From Obelidium mucronatum (Eukaryota > Chytridiomycota > Chytridiomycetes > Chytridiales > Chytriomycetaceae), in assembly GCA_025765595.1 (NCBI GenBank), contig JAIVFH010000083.1, forward strand, positions 1 through 64,000: 64,000 bases of DNA, read 5' to 3'. Positions 10,711 through 20,759 of the stretch are shown here, piece after piece. Every line of letters starts with the position of its first letter. Within the stretch, counting starts at the first letter, position 1. Position numbers and translations under genes: made by a program. Under the pieces are notes generated by a model. The model saw nothing but the letters and a program-made list of their open reading frames with translations, was not told the DNA's origin and did not search any database.

Positions 10711-11037
10711 CTTTGCATTAGTTTGACTCGGAGATCTTGTCTTTCAGTACGTTGCTAGTGGCGTTTTCTACCAGCAATAAATAGCATTTGATGTCATACT
10801 ATTGATGCCAAGTTTTCGATATTGGCTGCATGCGATGGTGACTGTGGTTTGTTGGACAGTGAATCGCAGAAACAGACAACCAAATCTTCTTCAATCTTTA
10901 GTAGCTTAAACCAACAATCTCGAGGTTTAAAGTATAGGTTCTTTCTTTCTTCTTGTTGAAGGGGTTTTTGTTGGAATAAAAGATCACAAAACGGAAAACT
11001 GACAAATCCTTTCATAAACTCAACAGCACACACCAAT

Positions 11038-14000
11038 ATGAAGCCAGTAAACATTACAATCGGCTTCATGGCGAAACTACTGCCTATTTCAAGATATATC
11101 TCTCAACAAATCCGTAGTGTCAAACTATTCTATTGGAATGCAGACGTCACTCAACATGATTGGGAAAAGGGCTTGGTACACGTATTACAGCGATCTTGCT
11201 GCTCTAGTTGCGATCGATATGATCAACAACAGCTCCGAGATCCTGCCTGGTGTGACAGTGAATGTGAAACGATTCACTGTGAGTTCATTGAGGAATCTGT
11301 GGCAAACGCGATCAAACTTACGGGGTCTCATGAAAAAAAAATTAAAAACATAGGACTGTGGACCCTGGAAACCAAACGTGGATGTTTGGTTCAAAGGTCA
11401 AACAGGGGGATTCGCGTCAACGACCATGATCCAAGACATTATCGAGAACCATCCAGACGTTATCGGAGTCATTGGATTCCAAGTATCGTCAACCGCCCGA
11501 GGAACAGGACAAGTCTTGTCACACTACAAAATCCCGTACTGCACTGGCTGCTCCACGTCTCCGCGCCTGTCAAACAAGAATCTGTTTCCATATCTGTGGA
11601 GGCCCTTGCCTGGGTTAGGGCTTGGAAATCATATTTACCAAGTTTTGAGGAATTGAATGTGAAACGCGTGGCAGTGATATTCCAGCGGGATGATGATGTT
11701 GGAACGCAGTATGCCAAAGATATGTTTCGTGCATTTCTTGAGAACAACGTGTATGTTGTGACAAAGCTGGCGTTGAAAACAAATGTGAATAGTGATGTCT
11801 TGACGTATGCAATGCAGATGCTGATGAATTCGGATGCTAGGTTTGTTATTTTTTTCTAACTGTTTTACTGATGTGCCAAAAAAAAATATCAATAAATAGG
11901 TATATTATCATCTCAGGACAGAATCTTTTCACGTCTCAAATTTATCAAGGATTAACTGGAATGGGGCTTGTAGGGCCACAGTTTGTGTGGCTCAGTTTCG
12001 CACAACCCAACAAATATTCAGGTTACTTTTTTTTTCAAATTTTGCCACATGCTCTGATTATAATTTTCTTTGTTTTTTATATGTTCTAGTCCCGTCAATT
12101 GCTCCGGGGTTTATCTACATTCAACCCCCGCTCCCAATCTCAACAACACCACTGTTCACAACCTTTCGAAATGCCCTACTGACAAAAGCAAATATGGCAC
12201 CGCAATACTTTACAGTGAACGATGCGACGTTTAAAACATATGCATCTCAGTTCTTTGATTGCGCCATGATGCTGCTGATTGGAATCGATACAGTAAGCAT
12301 TGATTTTTTTCCTAAAATGTGCGTGACTCTGGTGATAACAAATAAAACTAGCTCATGAAAGAAATCCAGAATTCTCCCCTACAAGGCGTGCAAATCGGCA
12401 TCTCCAGAATCAAATGAACTATACACTGTTTCGAAACTTGGCGTATGAAGGATTGATGGGAAATCCAGACAACAATCTTGATGATCATGGAGACTTGGTT
12501 GGGTACATTTGTGTCTTTTTCTTTTGTTCTTGAATGCAAGGTTTTTATTCATGTTTGACAAAACTTCTTGTTTTTAGGCCCTATGAAGTATTCTATTTCA
12601 CTGGAGCGTATAACAATATGACTGGTTGAGTTTTTTCAATGACATGTTTTTTTTTGCTGAATTGAAACAAAAAAACCCAGCTTTCGGTCAAACAAATTGG
12701 AATGGGAGTGATTTTGGATACTATGCCAACGAAAAACCAGTATTTTATGGCGGAAGCTCGATACCACCTGCAGATGGCAGTCTTCAGTCCTGACATGAAG
12801 TTCTACCGCATCAACACACTATTGGTTATATCATGTACTTTTACCTCTCGACTGGAGGAATTTCTATCTTGAGTTGTAGCGTATTCACTGCACAGTATAA
12901 ACACAAGGCTGTATTGAAACGACTGTCACTGTAACTGTCTTGGTTGCTTTGAATCTCGGATGTGTGTTTCTAGTGGCAGTCTATATCTGTGTTCTTGGTT
13001 AGAAGTGGTAGGTGCTGTCTGTCAAGCTCAAATATGGGCACCTGCAGTTGGATTCTCCTTGATTGCTTCCTGCAATGATTGCAAAAATGCGCATGAATTA
13101 CATTTTAGTCTCAAAAGGTCAAAAAGTACATGGATTTTCCTTGTGGTGGCAAGTCGGAGTGCCCATACTGATGCTTGTTGGAATTGAATGTGTAAGCTTC
13201 TTTCCTATTGTTTTGGTTTCATATTGATTTTAATTCTTTCCATGTAGATTCTAGTTGTGATTTGGGCTATTATTACTGAAGTCCGCCAAGGAAATGTTGT
13301 GTTTGACAGCCATCATTACATGTATGCATGCCAGACACCCCAGAAACATCAAATCATTTCTATAGTTTTGATAGTTTACAACTCGCTTCTTCTCTGTGTT
13401 GCAGCCGCCTATGCAATTGCAACGCGTGGAGTAGAAGTTGTCACAGGAGAGTCTGCATTCACATCTGTTATTGTGTCCACGTTTTCAGTTATGGCCGTTG
13501 TAGTTATCCCAGTTCTTCAGTCGGAAACTAATCCAATACGGATTCTGGCACTTCAGACAACGGCGCTATGGGTTGCGTCCATGATTTCTATGGGATATGT
13601 GTTTATTCCAGCAGCGTATACAGTATTCAGTGATATTCAACGAATGCAGCGTAGTTTTGCAGTGTTGCCAACATCAAAGGCAGCTTCAATTAGTGCAGTG
13701 GGAAGTGAGGGGAATGTTACAAATAGTGGCAGCAAAGCTACCAGTGGAAAGAACCGTGGAATGATTAAATCAATCATTCAAACAAGTATACTGAATTCAA
13801 CAATACTGATCACAAACCAAGCAGTCAGATTCCAACCATTGGTAATGTGCCCTCACAAACCCAAACGAACAATCTCTGTAATTTAACCAGTCGAAAATTA
13901 AGTCTTTTGTATTTGTTCGATTTCGGAAAAGGAATAGTCTGTTTGATTCGAAATGGATGTATAGGGAAGCGTTTCTCTTTGGTTGTCGTAAAAACACTTG

Positions 14001-14193
14001 GTTTTGGGTATCAGATGGAATCGACACAATATGCTGCCACATCACACCAGAGGAGCCTAGGCTAACTGTTGTCAACACATTCATACTTCTTGTGGCAACG
14101 GACAATGCACAAATCACGATTGAGTTTGAAACAGAAAACGAAGCTCGTGGTTTCATGAATAAGTTCAAAGCGGAGCTTCTAAAGCTGAAATGA
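11038..14193 (+). CDS. Class C GPCR (GABA-B/mGlu-like), frame-disrupted copy
   Basis: Homologous to the minus-strand receptors in the window. The ligand-binding (periplasmic-binding-like) part begins near 11117 (SNYSIGMQTSLNM..., NSSEILPGVTVNVKRFT). It continues after an intron with GT at 11279 as DCGPWKPNVDVWFKGQTGGF and DVIGVIGFQVSSTARGTGQV, then ISGQNLFTSQIYQGLTGMG, FFDCAMMLLIGID and SSIPPADGS. The seven-helix part is recognisable at 12800-13640 (MYFYLSTGGISILSC; QIWAPAVGFSLIASC; LWWQVGVPILMLVGIEC; QTTALWVASMISMGYVFIP). The shared C-terminal domain ends at 14193 (ITIEFETENEARGFMNKF). I see at least four breaks: a frame change near 12385, an in-frame stop near 12792, and frame changes near 12930 and 13075. 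It is either a decaying copy or badly resolved sequence. No signal peptide is evident. Confidence 0.6.
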
Positions 14194-14294
14194 GTTTGTA
14201 GAATAGATTTTTAAATGGGAAGACATGTCAATAAACGAGTAGAAGGGGTGTGAATACGGCCGGAGTTTCATCATTTTAGAATAAGAAAGAGGGG

Positions 14295-14483
14295 GTTCGG
14301 CGTCAGCAGGCGGCAGTGTAAGGCCAGCGACACCAGTTCGAGGGTCTGGTGCAAGCACACAGGGTCCCAAGAGATTTTCAAAAATATTTGTGATAATAGA
14401 TACGTACAATGTACGCAGATTTAGTTATCACACTAAATAGAACAGATACTACACTTGATCTTAGCCAATAGGCTTGAGAGGAT
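14295..14483 (-). ncRNA. U2 spliceosomal snRNA
   Basis: Read on the minus strand, the RNA begins AUCCUCUCAAGCCUAUUGGC and continues UAAGAUCAAGUGUAGUAUCU and GUUCU. The U2 block GGCUAAGAUCAAGUGUAGUAUCUGUUC, including the branch-point-pairing GUAGUA, is perfectly conserved. An Sm-type site (AAUAUUUUUGAA) follows at about 14386-14375. The 3' end folds as a stem of GGUGUCGCUGG against CCUGCUGACGCC, equivalent to stem-loop IV. Length about 189 nt, normal for U2. It pairs with the branch point of introns and is needed for all splicing in this intron-rich genome. The 5' end is set by homology and the 3' end by the last stem, so both are good to a few bases. Confidence 0.95.
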
Positions 14484-14514
14484 TGTAAGGAATAACAGTT
14501 GGGGGTGGGCCTGG

Positions 14515-14522
14515 CTTTTATA
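14515..14522 (-). promoter_or_regulatory. TATA box of the U2 gene
   Basis: TATAAAAG on the minus strand, its near end about 32 bases upstream of the U2 5' end. The position is right for an RNA polymerase II core promoter. Confidence 0.7.
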
Positions 14523-14579
14523 CTTTTTTTGCGTGCGCAGTCGGGGTTACACAGGAATGCTTGGTTCTTCCGAAGTGCA

Positions 14580-14587
14580 TATAAATA
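14580..14587 (+). promoter_or_regulatory. TATA box of the U5 gene
   Basis: TATAAATA on the plus strand, about 25-30 bases upstream of the likely U5 5' end. With the U2 TATA box on the other strand it frames a divergent promoter of about 130 bp. Confidence 0.7.
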
Positions 14588-14611
14588 CTGCTGCTGTCCC
14601 TCATCTGTTTT

Positions 14612-14752
14612 CCCCTATCCTCTCTGGTTTTATCGCAACAACGCTTCAATCTTTCGCCTTTTACTAAAGATTGCCGTGTGGTAGGGCCACTAAAGAGAGT
14701 GTGTCGAATTTTTGGAAACCCCCATCGCTCTCTCAATTTTTGAGATGGAGTG
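14612..14752 (+). ncRNA. U5 spliceosomal snRNA
   Basis: The invariant U5 loop 1 (CGCCUUUUACUAAAG) is present exactly at 14655-14669. It is flanked by the short stem AUCUUU/AAAGAU and an outer stem CUCUCU/AGAGAG. An Sm site AAUUUUUGG lies at 14707-14715, followed by a final hairpin (CUCUCAA..UUGAGA). Loop 1 holds the exon ends during both splicing steps. The 5' end is estimated from the TATA box and the outer stem, the 3' end from the last hairpin. Transcribed divergently from U2. Confidence 0.95.
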
Positions 14753-15001
14753 TCTTTCGCAGGCTCTTTATGCAGTAAACAGTCTGGATTCTGAACAGAA
14801 ATCCACACTCTTACTGTTATAATCTGCCGTCGAATTCTATCTTTATTTATACGCGTCAACTCTTTATCAAATAAAGCCTGCTTGTAATACATTAAAATTC
14901 GATACTTTATGCTACTTTATGCTTCCTTTTTATTGAAATCGCGCAACACTTACCAACTCAATCATCCGCTCCATGTTTGACGTAATTGATGGTATTCGTC
15001 G

Positions 15002-16135
15002 TCAAAGATTGTCCAATCGCGTCCGCTGGTACAAGAATTGATACAATATATTTGAAATAACGGTATTATGTTTGAGTGATATCGCCACAATTTCACATAA
15101 AGAATTCAGTTTTCGCGTGCCTCTTGTTGTAGACTTCCAGTTTAGACGCGGTTCGTAAAAGACCCTCTCCATCTCGAATAAACATTGGTTGTTTCTATAC
15201 AAAACGACGGTGAATAAATTCGATTTGCGAGGAAAAGGAAGGAGGAACACATCGTCAACAGCGAGATGAACAAAAAAAAAGACATCATTCCCCACCTCAA
15301 CTTTCGAGATATCTACAAACTGAAACTTGAAGCCTTTGGCATTCCCAACACGAGGATCCTTCTCCAGCTCTACAGATTTGACATTCGTAGCCTCCAAAGG
15401 ATCAGGTCCATCCAGTGAAAACACTCGCTCCGCTTGCATATCCAGTTTATGTTGAACATTTGCATAGGGTTCTTTCTCGAGAAGCGCGGCGGCGTCTTCA
15501 GGCGAGATTCCATCCGCTTCGTCAATGAATTGGAACAAAGGCTTCAGGCGTTCTGAGGGGAGAATACGTAGCGGTTCCTTGATATTTTTTTTGCCCGTTG
15601 GATCAACACGGAGCATCTTTTCCATGTGATAAGTCAGTTGCGCTTGGATTGGCTTGTCCTGGGTTGTTCGCGATGTGAGTTTCTGTTGGCAAAAAAACTC
15701 GCAGAAACTCCCACACCTCCTTCTGCATTTTCGCCTCCAACGCTTTCAACCTCAAAATGGCCTGAATCCTCGCAATTGAAACTCCAAATCGGGTAGCGAG
15801 TTTGAGTGGTGATTGGGTTTCTGGGTCGGATTTGTACAATTCGTAGATTTCCTGACGAGTTGCATCAGCAAGAGGCGGCACTGGTTTGAAGAGTGGATTC
15901 ATTGGAAAGGGAGCCTTTTTTTCAGAGATTGCTTAGTTGACTTGAATGAGTGAAAATGAAGGATACTTACCCCGTATCGGCCAATGAACTTTGCTTCTGT
16001 TTGGTTCTTGTACTGGAGACCATCCGACTTGAGCCATCGTTCAGCTACAACTACGGCATTGTATCGATCTAAACGACCAAGCGTCAGAGTTGATGGCGTT
16101 GCCGTGTTTGCTGCTGCTGTCGAGAACCTTCTCAT
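15002..16135 (-). CDS. Mitochondrial small-subunit ribosomal protein mS45 (Bot1/MRPS35 family)
   Basis: Exons 16135-15971, 15914-15717 and 15652-15002, about 337 aa, all joins phase 0. The N-terminus MRRFSTAAANTATPS is a typical mitochondrial presequence. Then come RWLKSDGLQYKNQTEAKFIG, FPMNPLFKPVPPLADATRQE, IYELYKSDPETQSPLKLATR, FGVSIARIQAILRLKALEAK and MEKMLRVDPTG. This is the order and spacing of the eukaryotic mitochondrial regulator family (fission yeast Bot1, budding yeast Mrps35). It is a structural protein of the mitochondrial small ribosomal subunit in fungi. The last ~60 residues (from NWKSTTRG) are less typical and may include a missed intron. Confidence 0.75.
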
Positions 16136-16453
16136 TTTTTTTTTCTTTTTTCTTTTTATTAAAAACGATTAACCTATTTTATCTTCATTTTACATTTAAA
16201 CTAAAACAATAAATAGCCGTATGGTAAAGCTGAGTTGAGTGCATTTGTTATAAAGCCTTTGAGCTCTCCAAGAAGCCACAGCAGAATAGCGGTTTTACTT
16301 AGTATAGCTATATTCCCTATATTCCGCAATTCTTCGGTAATATTAATAACATTGCTTTTTCATTTTTCTGATTTCTCTTACTGCGCCAATCAAAGGAAAT
16401 CTGTGAAATCTGTTTCCCCCACACCCCCACCACCACCAACCAACCCTTCCAGG

Positions 16454-18612
16454 ATGGAGCGCAGGAGCAGCAGCGCCAAATCAGGTCGCTCAAGCGTGAG
16501 CAAAACATCGCCTGCTTCTTTGCGCAAGAGTCACGTTGTTGCAAGCAAACCATCAAACCAATCTACGGTTGCTGCAAAGGCCCCCACAAAAACTCGTAAC
16601 GACGTGAAACGCGTTCTTGCGCTGGGCGTTGACAAAAGAACTCCCATGGGTGAATATATCGTGGAAAGGGGGGAATTGCCCTTGTCCTCACTTGGTGTGT
16701 ATTTTCCTTTTTTCCCCCTTCAAACTTCGGTGTTAATTAATCCGTATAATTCATATTAAAATTACGACTCGTTTTTTGCTTCTCTTATGTAGCTAATCCA
16801 TCGCCGGGACCGTTGACGTACGAGCCAAAGCTACCGCCTTCTGGGTTTCAATATTCAATCTTGGGGAAACATGTATCGACAAAACTTGAGGACAATCCAG
16901 TGGGTCCTGGACCAAGCAAATACAATGTATCAGATTCAACAGTTGTATTCAACGATGCGCCCCATTGGTCTCTTGGAATGAAACTGGCAAGCGAGTTTAT
17001 GAAGGGTAAGCCTTCAAAATCGAAATCGCATTTTTTGACGAAAAAAAACACACAAACAACAGTGGAAAACGAGAATCCAAGCCCATTTGCGTACAAGAAC
17101 ATCGCAAACACGTTTGAAAAAGGCGATGGTCCTCGTTATACAATCTCAGGATGGTTTGAAGCACCCTCCGATAGCACACCCAGTCCAGATCGATACTTTC
17201 CAAACGCGTCATGTATTCCTGTGGCCGGAGCGAATCCAAAGTTTTCATTTGGATTGAAAACCAACGTTGCAGGTATTTACGCGTCATATAGAAGATATGG
17301 AAAGTCAAAGAAACAAGCTTGAGCTTAACAAACACCCATAAATCTTCAGAGGATGTGATTCCGGGTCCACAGGATTACGATGTTCATTTCGTTCGCTCCA
17401 GTATTTCTGATGCTCCCAGTTATACAATGAGGCCAAGAGTCGGTGAACCTGTTTTCACAAACAAGGAGGATGGTAGGCTTTTTTTTTAGGCTTTGGATGA
17501 CGGATATCTTAATAATTCGTCCAATTTCTAATTTTTACCAGCTCTTATTCCGGGGGCCAATTGCTACAATCCGAAACTTCCTGGCGACGGAAAAGCCGCT
17601 TCGTTGAAAGGATGGTACAAGGAGAGCAAATGTAAGCATGGAGCATCTCGGCGATCAAAATCACTAATCGCTTTTACCTTTACTACATTCCCCCCCACTA
17701 ATTTCACTACATTGTTGGATCTTTCGACCTTTCTGCTACACTTGAAAAAAACAATGCATTACCAAAACCGAAACAATCGCAACAAAGCCCTCAAAACACC
17801 CGGTCCTGCAAACTACATTATACCCAATACGCTTTTCAGCGGACCCCAATACAGTCTCACTGGTAGAAACATTCCGGAGGAAGAAGGAGCGCAGGCGATT
17901 GGTCCTACTTCATACAACCCGAAACCCCTTTTCGACACTCCGCCTCAATTTTCTTTGGGAACACGATGGAAGTCGGAATTACGTGAGTTGGGAGCCCACC
18001 GAGAAATATTTTTCAAACCTGTTTATTCTATCCAACTGACCACACAAAAAAACAGCAAAGAACTATGGAGTTCCCGGACCCGGCGCATACGAACCTAAAA
18101 GACCGACAAATCCGTGGAAACGGTGCACCCAAAGTAACTCTGAAAGGGAGATATGAAAACAAAACAAGCACGAATCCTGGTCCTGCAGATTACAATACTG
18201 CGCCGGCAATTGAGCGAACCGTTTCCGCTGCGCAATTGGCAAGATTAGAAAAGAATAAGAAAGAAGTTCCACGTTGAGTGTGTTTTTTTTGATGATGATT
18301 TTTTAATGCTTGTGGCTAAACCTGTATCCCCCATGCACATAAATAGCACGGATTAAAACCATCGTCGAAAAGTGTCCCGGCCCTGCAGACTACGAATTAA
18401 AGCCAGTCTCAACAGTCAAGCCATGCGGACCTAAATACAGTTTGGCGACGCGAATTGCTCCCTTCAAAGTCGACCAAACTCCAGGTCCAAACTGTTATGC
18501 GGCAGCACGGAAGCCGATGGATGGTCCTAAAATTACAATGAAGAGTCGCAGCAGCCCCTTTGTTTTGGTATTCCCAAGCCAGAGAGTCGACACGTTGCGG
18601 TTGGGGCATTGA
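16454..18612 (+). CDS. Sperm-tail PG-rich repeat (ODF3/STPG, SHIPPO) axonemal protein
   Basis: Eight exons: 16454-16694, 16793-17005, 17063-17272, 17350-17472, 17542-17631, 17788-17982, 18056-18272 and 18347-18612. After a basic Ser-rich N-terminus, the protein is a string of PGP-Y units: NPSPGPLTYEPK, GPGPSKYNV, NPSPFAYKN, IPGPQDYDV, IPGANCYNPK, TPGPANYII, IGPTSYNPK, VPGPGAYEPK, NPGPADYNT, CPGPADYELK, TPGPNCYAA. Each is followed by a (F/Y)S(L/F)GxR-type segment. Such proteins bind inside or along ciliary doublet microtubules, so this supports a flagellated life stage. Exon 7 contains one single-base frame break near 18100-18115. The exon 7/8 join (donor at 18273) restores the frame perfectly into KCPGPADYELK. 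Confidence 0.85.
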
Positions 18613-18962
18613 CAAAATAAACTCACCCTTCCCGGGAACTGAATTAACTTCAGTGTCTTGCTCAATTCATTACTTCATATAAACCAAATTTGTTTCAGAG
18701 CTTTGCAGACTGGTATATCGGCAATGTTGCCTCTGGAACAGAATGAACTTCGTATTTTCAAAATGAGAGCGCAATCGCTCAAGACTCAGGTTCGGCCAAG
18801 CGGTTTTGTTGAGCTTTGATTACACAGTGATAGATTGGAATCAGATGTACAGAGAACAATACATGTCTTCATTATTTTTAATCTTCGAGACAGTTGGTGC
18901 CACTTCATCCCATTTCCGCAAGTATAAATACAGATCATAAGCAACGATAAAAAAAACGGCAT

Positions 18963-19744
18963 TCAAATTGGCTTAATCTGCGAGAAAACGAAAAACAAGA
19001 ACTTAAGTATGTAGACTTGACATAAAAAACAAAAAAAAACTCCATACCTTGAAATGGAGGGAAATCAGGGAAAACACCAAACATTTAAGATCCTGAATCA
19101 AGTAATAGAAAGCTTTTAATCCTTCAGGGTCTTTGCTATCGTTCACGTCAATCAAGGAACCAATCTTGGATGTCTGCCAAATGTTCTAAATGCAACGAAT
19201 TAAAAAAAAAAAGGCCCTTCAACCAAAACTTACAGTGAATGAAATATGCTCTGATCCAAGAACGATTTCTAGTTCCTGACGACCCACTTTATCAGGCATT
19301 GGCCAGTTTGTATCGTCTTCCCTACCAACCATACGTACACAAGTGCCATCTTTTAATATCCCTCCAATCCGAAAACCAAAAACCAGCTATTTACTTCATG
19401 ACACTGCTTTCTGAGATGATGCGTTTGAGTTCCTTCATCAGCGACTGGCTCACATGAACTATTTATTATGAACCCAACGAGAGCGAGAGAGAGAATGGAG
19501 AAGCGGATCAGCAATTCGATATAACCACCAGAAAAAAACCAATCAAAGGCCTTAATTTACCTTCTTTGCGGATCATTGAGTCGTTCTTATAGTTTGAGTT
19601 GTTTGCGTAACGCAGCTTTCCATCCGGTCTAAACTCGAATTCAAGGAACTCGTGGCCAAACTTTCCCATGTGGCCGACATAGTAGCGGACGTAGAAGTCA
19701 TCGCTGGTTGTTGCTGCTGCTGCTGCTGAGGTAGGGTTGGTCAT
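18963..19744 (-). CDS. MAGOH: Mago nashi, exon junction complex core
   Basis: Five exons: 19744-19561, 19458-19395, 19321-19234, 19173-19048 and 18977-18963. The product is nearly identical to MAGOH throughout: [116 protein letters not shown]. All splice phases match. MAGOH dimerises with Y14/RBM8A and locks the exon junction complex on spliced mRNA. Only a short low-complexity N-terminus (Ala/Thr) differs. Its start codon lies 69 bp from that of the divergent DYNLRB gene. Confidence 0.97.
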
Positions 19745-19813
19745 TTGTTTTGTTTTTTTAATTAAATTTATTCAACTTTAAAAAGAAATATAGAATTATT
19801 CCAACTTCTGCTA

Positions 19814-20589
19814 ATGAATAACAAGGAGCTGAACGAAATGGAAACTACGGTAACTCGATCCCACTTCTTTCTCTTCATGGGAGATCGAAACCCAGTAGGG
19901 AAATCTGATCTGATCATCGTACAATACTTGTGCAAAAATAACAGCTTTCGCGTATCCAAGCGCATAAGGGCGTTCACGGTACATTCTGACTTACTTCCAA
20001 AAAGCAGTTATTATAGTATCTTTCCCATAACAAATATGACTGATTGCTCTTTTAAAAAAAAAACCCCCAACTTGAAACTCCAAAAGGAATTGTCATCACC
20101 TCCCACGATGGATCTGTGATTCGTTCCACATTGGACAATATCCAAACCCAGCAATATTCAACCCTTGTAACTCAATTGGCTGCGAAGGGAAAAGGGGTTG
20201 TTCGCGATTTGGATCCAGAGGTGAGGTTACTACTTTCTTTTTGCAACATGCTGAGAACGGAAATCGAAAATTACTCGGGAGATAACGATAGCTGGAAGCG
20301 ACATTCGTTTTTTTTTTGCTCTCGAATATTAATCAGAAAACTGCTTTTCAGGACGATTTAACAGTTCCTTCGAATCAGGTCAAAGAAGCACGAGGTAATG
20401 GGGACTAGACACATGCACAGTTTCAATACTGACACATTATTTTTTGGGGGGATTTCTCTGTCCAGATCATGGTTGCAGAAAGTATGTTACCATTACTCTT
20501 CGTTCGAAAAAACTTACGTTCAAGCCAAAAAAAAAATGACAGCGAAATCATATCTACTGATAGTAATTCAGAATCCACACGAGCTTTAG
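19814..20589 (+). CDS. DYNLRB: Roadblock/LC7 dynein light chain
   Basis: Six small exons: 19814-19849, 19945-19978, 20087-20220, 20352-20394, 20466-20481 and 20543-20589. Joined, they give LSRIQAHKGVHGIVITSHDG, SVIRSTLDNIQTQQYSTLV, KGVVRDLDPE, DDLTV, LRIRSKKHE, IMVAE, YLLIVIQNPHEL, i.e. the whole roadblock fold at normal length (about 100 aa). The light chain dimerises and binds the intermediate chains of cytoplasmic and axonemal dyneins. One extra C in exon 4 (20367/20368) breaks the frame between DDLTV and LRIRSKKHE; everything around it is conserved, so I consider it a base error. Confidence 0.93.
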
Positions 20590-20759
20590 AAATCGCTCTC
20601 TTGCCTTTTTTTTGATTTTACTGGCCAACTCGCGGCATGAGAAAAATACAGAATTCAATTCAGCTGCATACTTTTTTTTTTAAACTGTGGTCTGGAATCC
20701 AAAATTGTAGTGCGCGCATTACGCATAAATAAGTACGCTTCTCGAATTCTACTTTTTAT

